A stretch of 64,000 nt of DNA from WTGJ01 sp965237765 (lineage in GTDB: Bacteria > Chloroflexota > Anaerolineae > Aggregatilineales > Phototrophicaceae), in NCBI GenBank assembly GCA_965237765.1, contig OZ250157.1:1240001-1304000 (forward strand), in the 5' to 3' direction. The notes below the pieces were generated by a model. The model saw nothing but the letters and a program-made list of their open reading frames with translations, was not told the DNA's origin and ran no database searches. Within the stretch, counting starts at the first letter, position 1. Each line of letters starts with the position of its first letter. Shown here in pieces: positions 53,794 to 61,470 of the stretch. A program made the translations under genes and the position numbers.

Positions 53794-53848
53794 GGTTCCC
53801 TCCGCAGCTGGCTACGAGAACCATTTTAGCGGAGGGGCGGGGTGGGCG

Positions 53849-54219
53849 TTATGCGCCCGGCAGCGTATAGAGGGCGATCGTGTTGCCTTCTGTATCGAGG
53901 ATGGCGGTGTAGGAACCGGCATCGCCCATCGACGTGAGCGGCGTGAGGACTTCACCGCCGGCCGCCTCGACGCGCGCGAGCAGCTCCTCCAGCGGGTCTT
54001 CGCTATACAGGTAGATCCAGGGGCCATCCGGGCTGGGGTTGAAGCCGGCGGTCTGGGTGAGCGAGAGGCCGGGCTTGTCGTGGATCATCCAGAGCACGGC
54101 GGAGAGGCGCTCGCCGTCGTCGTGGGCTTCGGATTGGAGCTGGAAGAGCGCGTTGTAGAAGGCGAGGGCGCGGGCATATCGAGGACGGGGATTTCGACCC
54201 AGACGATCGCGGCGGACAT
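53849..54219 (-). CDS. VOC family protein with a one-base frameshift
   Basis: About 124 residues when repaired. The start M-S-A-A-I-V-W-V-E-I-P-V-L-D-M-P at 54219 (GGGAG ribosome site) is followed by a frame change: adding one C to the CCC run near 54175 gives R-A-L-A-F-Y-N-A-L-F. The rest, S-A-V-L-W-M-I-H-D to A-L-Y-T-L-P-G-A, is intact. Homopolymer context suggests sequencing error. Confidence 0.7.
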
Positions 54220-54323
54220 GATGATCTCCCTAGAATGTTTGTGCGAAAATATTGTAGTGAGGAGGTTGTGGCTGTCAAGGGGGCGCGGTGTGGCGACTTC
54301 ACCATTCTAGAAAACGAAACTTT

Positions 54324-54929
54324 TTATGTTGTTGAATTCTCTGCAACCTGCTGTTTGTCTGAAGTTATGGATTCTAATTTTTCGATATCCGTAATAAGCC
54401 ATTCAAGCATTTCAGTGTTTTTCAATTTCGTGTCTTCATTACCCAAATTTTTGCGCAATTCAAGCAGAAAATCTGCTAAATGGATGACTAGCATTTCATT
54501 GTTCTCGTTACCAGTGTTTCGACCAACTAAGTTACGAGCTTCATTCATCAAGCGATTATGCGTTCGTACTACTTGATCGTTCCCAAGTAAAGTGAATCTA
54601 AAATTAACCTCCTTATAATCAGGGGAACTCATGATGCGATTTGCCAAATTTTCCTTTGTGATTGTTAGAAGGGATTCACTACTGCGATTTCTGTTTCGGA
54701 ACTCTTTATATTTTTGTGAATGCGCAATGCCTTCTTCATTAGCGAACATTACCGAAAACAATTCCAAGATCTCTCTATAGACCTCGAGGCGCGAGGGGTG
54801 TAATTGTAGTTCCAAACTGCGCCAATATTCTTCTCTACTTCGGGCTTTTGCATTAGAACGCATCAAAAATGCGATCATAATTGGCGTAACCACGCCACCC
54901 ATTAGTTGAAGAAACAACTCAAAATCCAC
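54324..54929 (-). CDS. Membrane-anchored helical protein of unknown function
   Basis: About 201 residues. An N-terminal hydrophobic helix (L-F-L-Q-L-M-G-G-V-V-T-P-I-M-I-A-F) is followed by charged, largely helical sequence. No catalytic motif recognised. The GTG at 54929 has AAGGA upstream; a TTG at 54938 is an alternative. AT-rich composition matches the other defence-like islets. Confidence 0.65.
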   Translation of the reverse strand: MDFELFLQLMGGVVTPIMIAFLMRSNAKARSREEYWRSLELQLHPSRLEVYREILELFSVMFANEEGIAHSQKYKEFRNRNRSSESLLTITKENLANRIMSSPDYKEVNFRFTLLGNDQVVRTHNRLMNEARNLVGRNTGNENNEMLVIHLADFLLELRKNLGNEDTKLKNTEMLEWLITDIEKLESITSDKQQVAENSTT

Positions 54930-54981
54930 AACAATCAATCCTTTTCCAACAATGAATTAGATAGTTCGCGTTCGCGCACCA

Positions 54982-56400
54982 TCATAGTATAGAGCAAATA
55001 TCTCCACCCTCTTCCAGCAGCTTCGCCAGCAATTCACGCTCCTCGGCGGCGTTTGTCACTTCGCCGTTCCAACGGGCGATTTGCAGGGCGGCCAGCAGCT
55101 CCCGATAGCGCGGGCCGGGCGCTAGCCCCAGCCGCCGCAAATCCCGCCCGGTCAGCACGGGCCGCCGCTGGCGCCAATCACCCTCGTAGCGGATCAGCTG
55201 GCGGCGCAGCGGTGCAGCGCCGACGACCCAGAGCGCGCGTCGCGTCGCTTCGTCCGCGCCTTGCAGGGCGGCGGCGATATCGGCGGGCGGGCGGTTCTCG
55301 TCGGCCAGGGCGTGCCGCTCGGTGTAGAGGCGCGCCGCGAGGGCCAAGCCAGCGCGTTCTGCCTTCCGCAGCGAAAAGCGCGCCGCGAGGGCGGCTACTT
55401 GCGCCACATCGTTGCCCATCGTCAGCAAGCGCCAGCCGGTGGGGATCGGGTTGGTGGTGAGGGGGGCGGCTCGCAACGATTCGAAGCGTTCTCTCAAGAC
55501 CTGGCCATCGACGATGAAAGCCGCGTGCAGGGTGGGCAGCAGGTCAGCCGCTTCCGGCGCCGTGAGCGCGTCTTCCGGCCGCGGCTCGCGCAGGATGTGC
55601 TCGATTTCGGCGCGCAGGCGGCTGCCGCTGAGGCGGGCCAGGATCGGTAACGATTCCTGCGCCCAGCGGGCCGTCTCTTCCTCCCAGCGCAGGCCGAGGC
55701 GGGCCGCCAGCCGCAAACCGCGCAGGATGCGCGTCGGGTCGTCGCGGAAGCTGGCCGGGTGCAGGGCGCGCAGGCGTCGCTCTTGCAGGTCGCGCTGGCC
55801 GCCGCAAGGGTCGAGCAGCTGCCCGAAGGCCGGCGGCGGGCTGAGCTGCAGGGCGAGCGCGTTGACGCTGAAATCGCGCCGCCAGAGGTCCTCTTCGGCC
55901 GTGCCGGGGTAGGGCTGGGGCAGCTGGCCGGGGCGCGGGTAACGTTCGCGGCGCGCGTTGGCGAAATCGACCGCGATGTTCTCTATCGCCGCGATGTTCT
56001 CTATCGCCGCGATGTTCTCTATCGCCGCGATGTTCTCTATCGCCGCGATGCCGCTCGGTGCCAGCCACTGCGCGGTGCCGAAGCGGGCGTGGGTTCGCAG
56101 CTCGCCGCCGAGATCGGCCTGGAGGGCGCGGGCGAATTGGATGGCATCCTGGAGCGAAGGGCCGGCCAGCATCAGGTCCAGCTCATTTCCAGGATAGCCG
56201 AGCAGCCAATCACGCACCACACCACCGACGAGGTAAAGGGGGCGCGTGCCGGCACTTCGCGGCCGTAAGAAGCGCGTGCCGGCACTTCGCGGCCGTAAGA
56301 AGCGCACGTCGGCGCGGGCGACGATCTCGAAGAGGAGGGCGGCGCGCTCCGGGCCGAGCTGCTGGCGAGCCTGGGCGTGGGTGAAGGTAGGGGTGATCAT
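54982..56400 (-). CDS. CCA-adding enzyme / poly(A) polymerase family with repeat inserts
   Basis: 472 residues from ATG at 56400. The head domain has L-V-G-G-V-V-R-D-W-L-L-G (residues 57-68) and G-N-E-L-D-L-M-L, where E73 and D75 take the place of the usual DxD. R-R-D-F-S-V-N-A-L-A and the R-I-L-R-G-L-R-L-A-A-R-L block are also present. Residues about 33-52 are two copies of a 10-residue repeat (F-L-R-P-R-S-A-G-T-R) directly before the catalytic head. An I-A-A-I-E-N unit is repeated four times from an 18-bp tandem repeat. It probably matures or repairs tRNA 3' ends. Confidence 0.85.
   Translation of the reverse strand: MITPTFTHAQARQQLGPERAALLFEIVARADVRFLRPRSAGTRFLRPRSAGTRPLYLVGGVVRDWLLGYPGNELDLMLAGPSLQDAIQFARALQADLGGELRTHARFGTAQWLAPSGIAAIENIAAIENIAAIENIAAIENIAVDFANARRERYPRPGQLPQPYPGTAEEDLWRRDFSVNALALQLSPPPAFGQLLDPCGGQRDLQERRLRALHPASFRDDPTRILRGLRLAARLGLRWEEETARWAQESLPILARLSGSRLRAEIEHILREPRPEDALTAPEAADLLPTLHAAFIVDGQVLRERFESLRAAPLTTNPIPTGWRLLTMGNDVAQVAALAARFSLRKAERAGLALAARLYTERHALADENRPPADIAAALQGADEATRRALWVVGAAPLRRQLIRYEGDWRQRRPVLTGRDLRRLGLAPGPRYRELLAALQIARWNGEVTNAAEERELLAKLLEEGGDICSIL
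55976..56051 (-). repeat. 18-bp tandem repeat, about four copies, in the CCA enzyme gene
   Basis: GATGTTCTCTATCGCCGC repeated in direct tandem on the plus strand; the minus-strand gene reads I-A-A-I-E-N each time. Units are nearly identical, so expansion is recent. Confidence 0.9.
56246..56305 (-). repeat. Two 30-bp repeats in the CCA enzyme gene
   Basis: Units at 56246 and 56276 in the orientation opposite to the amidase cluster, each with GTGCCGGCAC and CTTCGCGGCCGTAAG. Identical to each other. Confidence 0.93.
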
Positions 56401-56527
56401 GGGGTTAGGATAGCGGGCGATGCGTTGCATCGCAGGCCGGCGCTTTGTGACTGCAGTCGCCGTCGAGAAAAGGGTCAAAGAGCGCATGTTACAATGTGGC
56501 CGCGGCCAGCAATGGATGGGGGCCACT

Positions 56528-57067
56528 ATGGACGAACCGAGGCAAGAATTCAACCAGGCGAAAGCCCTGGCGGTCGTCCTGTATCTGGCGATTCGCACCC
56601 CTCGTCCCAGCTTCATGAGCATCGCCAAACTGATGTACTTCGCGGACAAAACCCATCTGGAGCGCTATGGCCGCCTGATCAGCAGCGATCACTATGTCGC
56701 CAGGCAACACGGGCCGGTGCCGAGCAACACCTACCAACTGATGCGCGACTCCGGAATCTACAGCCCATATGGCTTTAAGGTCGTCGACGATTACTTCATC
56801 GAGGCGATTGACGCCCCGGACCTGGGCGAACTGGCGGACCAGGAGGTCCAATGCCTGGATGAGATCATCGCGCGTTTCGGCGACGCGCCTACCTGGTACC
56901 TGCAGCAACTGAGTCAGGATCGCGCCTGGCAGCGCGCCTGGCAGGGTGGGCAGGAGCAGGGCGAAGCGAGCCACCCGATTCCCGAAGCGGAGCTGCTCCG
57001 CATGTTGTTCGCGGACCAGGGCGAGCAATGGCCGTCCTTTATCCAGGAACTCCGGGACAACCTTTAA
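56528..57067 (+). CDS. Panacea-domain (DUF4065) antitoxin-like protein
   Basis: 179 residues. The Panacea fold is visible as A-L-A-V-V-L-Y-L-A, I-A-K-L-M-Y-F-A-D-K-T-H-L-E-R-Y-G-R and Y-V-A-R-Q-H-G-P-V-P-S. In characterised systems such proteins neutralise diverse toxins encoded next door. The start at 56528 gives the family N-terminus. Its stop TAA overlaps the ATG of the next gene by one base. Confidence 0.8.
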   Translation: MDEPRQEFNQAKALAVVLYLAIRTPRPSFMSIAKLMYFADKTHLERYGRLISSDHYVARQHGPVPSNTYQLMRDSGIYSPYGFKVVDDYFIEAIDAPDLGELADQEVQCLDEIIARFGDAPTWYLQQLSQDRAWQRAWQGGQEQGEASHPIPEAELLRMLFADQGEQWPSFIQELRDNL

Positions 57068-57483
57068 TGCCCCTCCGCGAGGCAAAAGCCTGGCGTGTCT
57101 TCCGTTACCAGAATCCGGACGACGAACCGGATGGAGCGTTGATTCTCGCCTTGTGGGTGGCAAGTGACACCATCCATGGAGTCAGGATCCATGCCAAACC
57201 GGCGAGGATCAAGCCCTTGCAGGAAAGCGAGACGCTCCTCACGCTGGATTTCCTGCCACGACCGCTGGCTTACATCCGTTTCGACACGCTATTCAGCGGC
57301 AGCTTCGAAGCGTTCACCTCGAGCGACCAGGAGAAGAATTGGGTGGTCACGGGCCGCGCGCGCTATCAGGTGCTGGCCAAAGCCCTCAGTCCCGAATCGC
57401 GCTTATCGGGCAGAGTGAAAGGACTTTTGCGGCAGGAAAACCTCGCGTTCTTGAACCATTGGGCGAAGCGATTGCGGCTCTAA
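57067..57483 (+). CDS. Putative toxin partner of the Panacea protein
   Basis: 138 residues, start overlapping the antitoxin stop. Beta-rich first half (A-L-I-L-A-L-W-V-A-S) and basic C-terminus (R-V-K-G-L-L-R-Q-E and W-A-K-R-L-R-L). No recognised toxin family. Identity as toxin rests on gene pairing. It converges with the methyltransferase gene, overlapping it by about 4 bases. Confidence 0.6.
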   Translation: MPLREAKAWRVFRYQNPDDEPDGALILALWVASDTIHGVRIHAKPARIKPLQESETLLTLDFLPRPLAYIRFDTLFSGSFEAFTSSDQEKNWVVTGRARYQVLAKALSPESRLSGRVKGLLRQENLAFLNHWAKRLRL

Positions 57484-58934
57484 TTTACTCCCGCATCCAA
57501 CCGCCGCTGCCAGGCCTGCGGGCGCAGCAGCTCCAGCGTCTCGCCCGCGCCGACCAGCGGCGGTACCGGCGCGCCACGGCGCCCTTCCAGCCAATCCTCC
57601 ACGCTCCAGACACCGATGCGCGGCCCGCTCCACCCATTCAGTTGCACGCGCTCCTGAGCGCCGAGGTGGCCGCGCAGTCTATCAGCGATGCGCTCTTCGA
57701 GGACAACCAGCAGCCCCGCCGCGCAGCCGTTCATCGTGAGCGCGCCGTGGAAGGCATCCAGCACCGGCCGGCCGACCGTTTGCCCGCCTTTGACCTGGAA
57801 GCCGAAGAGCGGTTGCGGCCGTTTGGCGCTGGCGATGACGGCGCGCCCATCCAGCCCGCCATCACCGCTCTGCTTGAAATTCGGCTGGGCGCCGGGGATG
57901 AGGCGGATCGCCCAGCGCTCGAATTCGTAAGGGGCATTGGCGGCGAGGCGCTGGGCCTGCTCGAAATCGTAGGGGATGCCGCGGATCTGCGGGTCGACGC
58001 CGCAACGGTCGCGCAGGCGGCGGGCCATCAGGTCGACGGCCAAGGGTTCGACATCGATGCCCAACCAGCGACGCCCGAGGTTCTGGGCGGCTTCGACGGC
58101 CGTGCCGCAGCCGCAGAAGGGATCGAGGACGAGGTCGCCCTCGTCGCTGCTGGCCTGGATGATGCGTTCGAGTAGGGCGAGCGGCTTTTGGGTGGGGTAG
58201 CCGAGGCGTTCTTTTGATCTAGAAGAGAGGGTGATCTGCCATACATTATCAATTCGCTTGCCGTCTGGATTTATGTAGTATTTCTTCCCATTATTGGTTC
58301 GATAAATTCCAATCTCATCACTTTGCCATTTTCGCAGTGTTGTTTTCGGCCATTTCTCTCTTAATACATTGAAGCAGTTTTTTGATTCCTTAGCATAAAA
58401 CAAAATGGTGTCCGTATTCTTGATGAAATGTCGCAGTGGGTTGCCAGATGATGTCTGATAATGCCAAATTACTTCGTTCCGAAACTGTCGCGTCCCAAAC
58501 ACCCCATCCATCAACAGCTTCAAATAATGCCCGGCAGTCGGGTCGCAGTGCAGGTAAATGCTGCCGCTCTCTTTGAGGACGCGCTTGCAAGCCAGCAGGC
58601 GCGCGGCCATGTAAGCCAGGTAGGCGGGCAGGCCACCCCCGGCGGCGATGTTGCCCCCGGAAGCGAAATTGAGCAAAAAACCCAGCTGCTGGTAGAGGGT
58701 GGCGTCGCGCTCGGCGACGTAATCGAGGGCCTCGTCCTGAGTATCCGACCAGACCCAGGTATCCTGAAAGACGCTGGCCTGGGCCTTGCCGCCGAGCGGG
58801 ATGTTGTAATCGCGCTTGGAGTTGAAGGGCGGGTCCAGGTAGATGAGGTCGACACTGGCGGCAGGGATGTCGTCTGTAAGGATGCGCAGGCAATCGCCAT
58901 AGAAGAGGGTGTTTTCGGGAGTTGTGGCTTGCAT
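57480..58934 (-). CDS. Beta-class DNA methyltransferase fused to an Mrr-like restriction domain
   Basis: 484 residues. Motif IV Y-L-D-P-P-F-N-S comes before motif I D-P-F-C-G-C-G-T, the beta-class order. The C-terminal part has F-E-R-W-A-I, G-D-G-G-L-D-G and F-G-F-Q-V-K-G, the D and Q-x-K of Mrr-type nucleases. The region between about residues 155 and 250 (58200-58480) is markedly AT-richer than the rest and holds the recognition segment. ATG at 58934 follows GCGGAG. A single-chain restriction-modification enzyme is likely. Confidence 0.8.
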   Translation of the reverse strand: MQATTPENTLFYGDCLRILTDDIPAASVDLIYLDPPFNSKRDYNIPLGGKAQASVFQDTWVWSDTQDEALDYVAERDATLYQQLGFLLNFASGGNIAAGGGLPAYLAYMAARLLACKRVLKESGSIYLHCDPTAGHYLKLLMDGVFGTRQFRNEVIWHYQTSSGNPLRHFIKNTDTILFYAKESKNCFNVLREKWPKTTLRKWQSDEIGIYRTNNGKKYYINPDGKRIDNVWQITLSSRSKERLGYPTQKPLALLERIIQASSDEGDLVLDPFCGCGTAVEAAQNLGRRWLGIDVEPLAVDLMARRLRDRCGVDPQIRGIPYDFEQAQRLAANAPYEFERWAIRLIPGAQPNFKQSGDGGLDGRAVIASAKRPQPLFGFQVKGGQTVGRPVLDAFHGALTMNGCAAGLLVVLEERIADRLRGHLGAQERVQLNGWSGPRIGVWSVEDWLEGRRGAPVPPLVGAGETLELLRPQAWQRRLDAGVN

Positions 58935-59028
58935 AACTCCGCACTATATCGTGGCGGCCCTCCCACGCAAGTTGCCGCTGCCGTCAGCGCGCCGAAACGA
59001 TAGGTACGCGGATGCGTTCGTTTCGCCC

Positions 59029-59589
59029 TCAGCCCTCCTCGTATTCGCGCCAGGGGATGAAGCGCTCGCGGTAGACGAGGTCCTGCCAGTAGCGGCGTTT
59101 GGCGGGCTTCATCACGAAGGAGGGGTTGGGCTGCGGGTGCCCCACACAGAGCACGATCCAGGGCGTGAAGCGCGGCGGCAGGTTGAGGATCTTGCGCAGC
59201 GCGGGCACGTTGAAGGAGGACACCGGTCCGCTCGCCAGGCCGATGGAATGCGCCGCCAGCGCCATGGTCTGCGCCGCCTGACCCACGTCCATCAGGAAGA
59301 CGGGGTCATCGGCCTCTTCGTCGATGTAGGTGGGGAAGTTGCGCCGGTCGACGCAGACGAAAATGTAGAGGGGCGCGTTCGAATAGATGCCCGGCGAGAC
59401 GCGGCGAATCAGCTCGATCAGCTCCGGGTCCTGCACCGCGAGGAAGCGGGTGGGCAGGTTGTTGCTGCCGGTCGGCGACCAGCGGCCGGCCTCCAGGATG
59501 GTCTCCAGGTCCTGCTGCGAGACCGGTTCGTCGGTCATTTCGCGCACGACGCGGCGCGTCTTGATGTTCTTCAGCACGGGGTTGCTCAT
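59029..59589 (-). CDS. Nitroreductase-family flavoprotein
   Basis: 186 residues. FMN-binding start K-T-R-R-V-V-R-E-M and A-G-R-W-S-P-T-G-S-N-N, then M-D-V-G-Q-A-A-Q-T-M-A and G-L-A-S-G-P. The ATG at 59589 follows GGAGGTG and overlaps the stop of the upstream gene (ATGA). Electron acceptor unknown. Confidence 0.88.
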   Translation of the reverse strand: MSNPVLKNIKTRRVVREMTDEPVSQQDLETILEAGRWSPTGSNNLPTRFLAVQDPELIELIRRVSPGIYSNAPLYIFVCVDRRNFPTYIDEEADDPVFLMDVGQAAQTMALAAHSIGLASGPVSSFNVPALRKILNLPPRFTPWIVLCVGHPQPNPSFVMKPAKRRYWQDLVYRERFIPWREYEEG

Positions 59590-59933
59590 GCTACACCTCC
59601 TGTCGGCCCGATGCTTCGCATCGGCAGTCCGGCGCGCGCGACCAGGCAATCGCCCAGCGCCTCGTTGAGCTCGACCACGATCGCCTTGTATTGGTCCGGC
59701 ATACCAGTGATCGTGTGCGAGACCGGGATGCGCTCCAGGGCCACTTCCAGGAGCACCCGCACTTCCGGCGATACGTCGTCGATGACCATCGCGGCCAGGC
59801 GCTCGGCGGCAGTCAGCTGGCGCAGCGGCCCGTAAAGCGCCGGCTCGCGCAGCAACAGCAAGGAGCAACTCAAGAAGAGCGACATCATCTCGACGACCTG
59901 GTCTTCCGTCAGGAATTTCCGTTCCTCATCCAT
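59586..59933 (-). CDS. DUF6092-like small protein
   Basis: 115 residues, helical. M-D-E-E-R-K-F-L-T-E-D-Q-V-V-E-M-M starts at 59933 after GGAGGTG. The sequence L-S-C-S-L-L-L-L-R-E-P-A resembles DUF6092. Coupled to the nitroreductase; likely a partner or regulator of it. Confidence 0.7.
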   Translation of the reverse strand: MDEERKFLTEDQVVEMMSLFLSCSLLLLREPALYGPLRQLTAAERLAAMVIDDVSPEVRVLLEVALERIPVSHTITGMPDQYKAIVVELNEALGDCLVARAGLPMRSIGPTGGVA

Positions 59934-60048
59934 GGGCACCTCCACCGCTGCGCGGCACTGCGTTCACCCGGCAGTATAACACCGGCCGGCTGGGCGCTGC
60001 CACCGATCTCGTTTCCCATACAATGCCTGTTATGTGGGTATTGGTGAG

Positions 60049-61446
60049 ATGAAGCGCGAGCCGGCACTTCGCGGCGCGAGCGGGCACTTCGCCGCCGTAA
60101 GAAGCCGTAAGAAGCGCGGGTGTGGCGGCTGCGTGCTGCTGTTGCTGCTCGTCGCGCTGGCGGTGGCGGTCTACCTGTTGGTGGCACGCAGCGAGGTGTC
60201 GTCCTTGCGCTGGCGGGTGGCGCTGCTCGGTCAGGGGGAGGCGCTGAACCGGCCGGCGGGCGCGGATGACACGCCGGTGCGCGTCCTGCTCCGCCCCGGG
60301 CAGAGCGCGCCGAGCCTGGCGGCGGCCTTGGCGGCAGCCGAGCTGATCCATTCCGAGCGCCTCTTCCTCGCCCATTTGCGCGCGGAGGGGTTGGATCGGC
60401 AGCTGGTCGCCGGCGAATACTACCTGGATTCGACGCGGAGCATCGTGGCGGTCGCGGCGGCGCTCGGCGCGCTCGGCAGCAGCCCCTTCCCGTATCCGTC
60501 CCTGGTCGCGCAGGACGCGGGGTCGCGCGTTCGCTTCACGGTGGCGGCGAGGGAGACGGTGGCGGGCATCGGTCAGCGCCTGCTCACGGCGGGTGTCATC
60601 GACGATGCGGCTTTCTTCGAGCGTTATGTGGCGCGCAATGGACTGGCGGCGGAAATCCAGCCGGCCATCTATTTCTTCTCACCCGCGCAGCATATTGGCG
60701 AGATCGCCCAGCGCCTGACGGACGCGGCCGCCAGCGTGATCCCGCTGCAGATCATGCCGGGGATGCGGCTGGAGGAGATCGCGCGCGCGCTGGATGAGAG
60801 CGCGCACCCCTTCGCCTTCCGCGGCGCCGATTTCCTTTACTTAGTGGGGCAGGGCGCGGTGGTTGCGCCGGAATTTCGCGCGTTCGCCCAGTTGCCCACC
60901 GGCGCCTCGCTGGAGGGATTCTTCCTGCCGCAATTCCACCGCCTCAGCCCCGATATCAGCGCGCAGGAGCTGCGCGATCTACTGTTGGAGGCCTTCCCGC
61001 AGGCGCTGGCCGAGACGCCGCTGCCGGAAGAGGCGGCCGCGCAGGGCTGGACGATATACGAAGCGGTTACGCTGGCCGCGATTGTAGAGCGCGAGGCGAT
61101 TTTCCCGGAGGAGTTTGCGGCGATCGCGGGGGTATACCGCAATCGGCTGGTGAACCGCTGGCGGTTGGAGGCAGACCCGACGGTGCAATACGCCCTGCAG
61201 GGCACGCGCGGGCGCTGGTGGCCGCAGATTTCGCCCGCCGATTACAGCAATGTCGTCTCCCCCTACAACACCTACCTGCAGACGGGCTTGCCGCCGGGGC
61301 CGATCGCCAGCCCGAGCCTGGCGGCCATCGAAGCGGCCCTGCGGCCCGAGCAATCGGATTATTTCTTCTTCCGCGCGCGCTGCGACGGGAGCGGCACCCA
61401 TGCCTTCGCGGTTACCTACGAGGAGCACCTGGCGAATGGCTGCTGA
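60049..61446 (+). CDS. mltG: MltG-like endolytic murein transglycosylase
   Basis: 465 residues. After a basic N-terminus derived from decayed 30-bp repeats comes one membrane helix (L-L-L-L-V-A-L-A-V), a LysM-like segment and the YceG domain. The catalytic region is A-A-I-V-E-R-E-A-I with its Glu, then N-R-L-V-N-R-W-R-L-E-A-D-P-T-V-Q-Y, and near the end Y-N-T-Y-L-Q-T-G-L-P-P-G-P-I-A. It cuts nascent glycan strands and limits their length. Start could be a GTG 15 bases upstream. Confidence 0.9.
   Translation: MKREPALRGASGHFAAVRSRKKRGCGGCVLLLLLVALAVAVYLLVARSEVSSLRWRVALLGQGEALNRPAGADDTPVRVLLRPGQSAPSLAAALAAAELIHSERLFLAHLRAEGLDRQLVAGEYYLDSTRSIVAVAAALGALGSSPFPYPSLVAQDAGSRVRFTVAARETVAGIGQRLLTAGVIDDAAFFERYVARNGLAAEIQPAIYFFSPAQHIGEIAQRLTDAAASVIPLQIMPGMRLEEIARALDESAHPFAFRGADFLYLVGQGAVVAPEFRAFAQLPTGASLEGFFLPQFHRLSPDISAQELRDLLLEAFPQALAETPLPEEAAAQGWTIYEAVTLAAIVEREAIFPEEFAAIAGVYRNRLVNRWRLEADPTVQYALQGTRGRWWPQISPADYSNVVSPYNTYLQTGLPPGPIASPSLAAIEAALRPEQSDYFFFRARCDGSGTHAFAVTYEEHLANGC
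60055..60117 (-). repeat. Decayed 30-bp repeats at the mltG start
   Basis: About two degenerate units (GCCGGCACTTCGCGG, then GGGCACTTCGCCGCCGTAAG) overlap the first 20 codons of mltG and are read as H-F-A-A-V-R-S, a frame not used elsewhere. Confidence 0.6.
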
Positions 61447-61470
61447 GGGGGTGTGTTTGAGGGAGATGGG

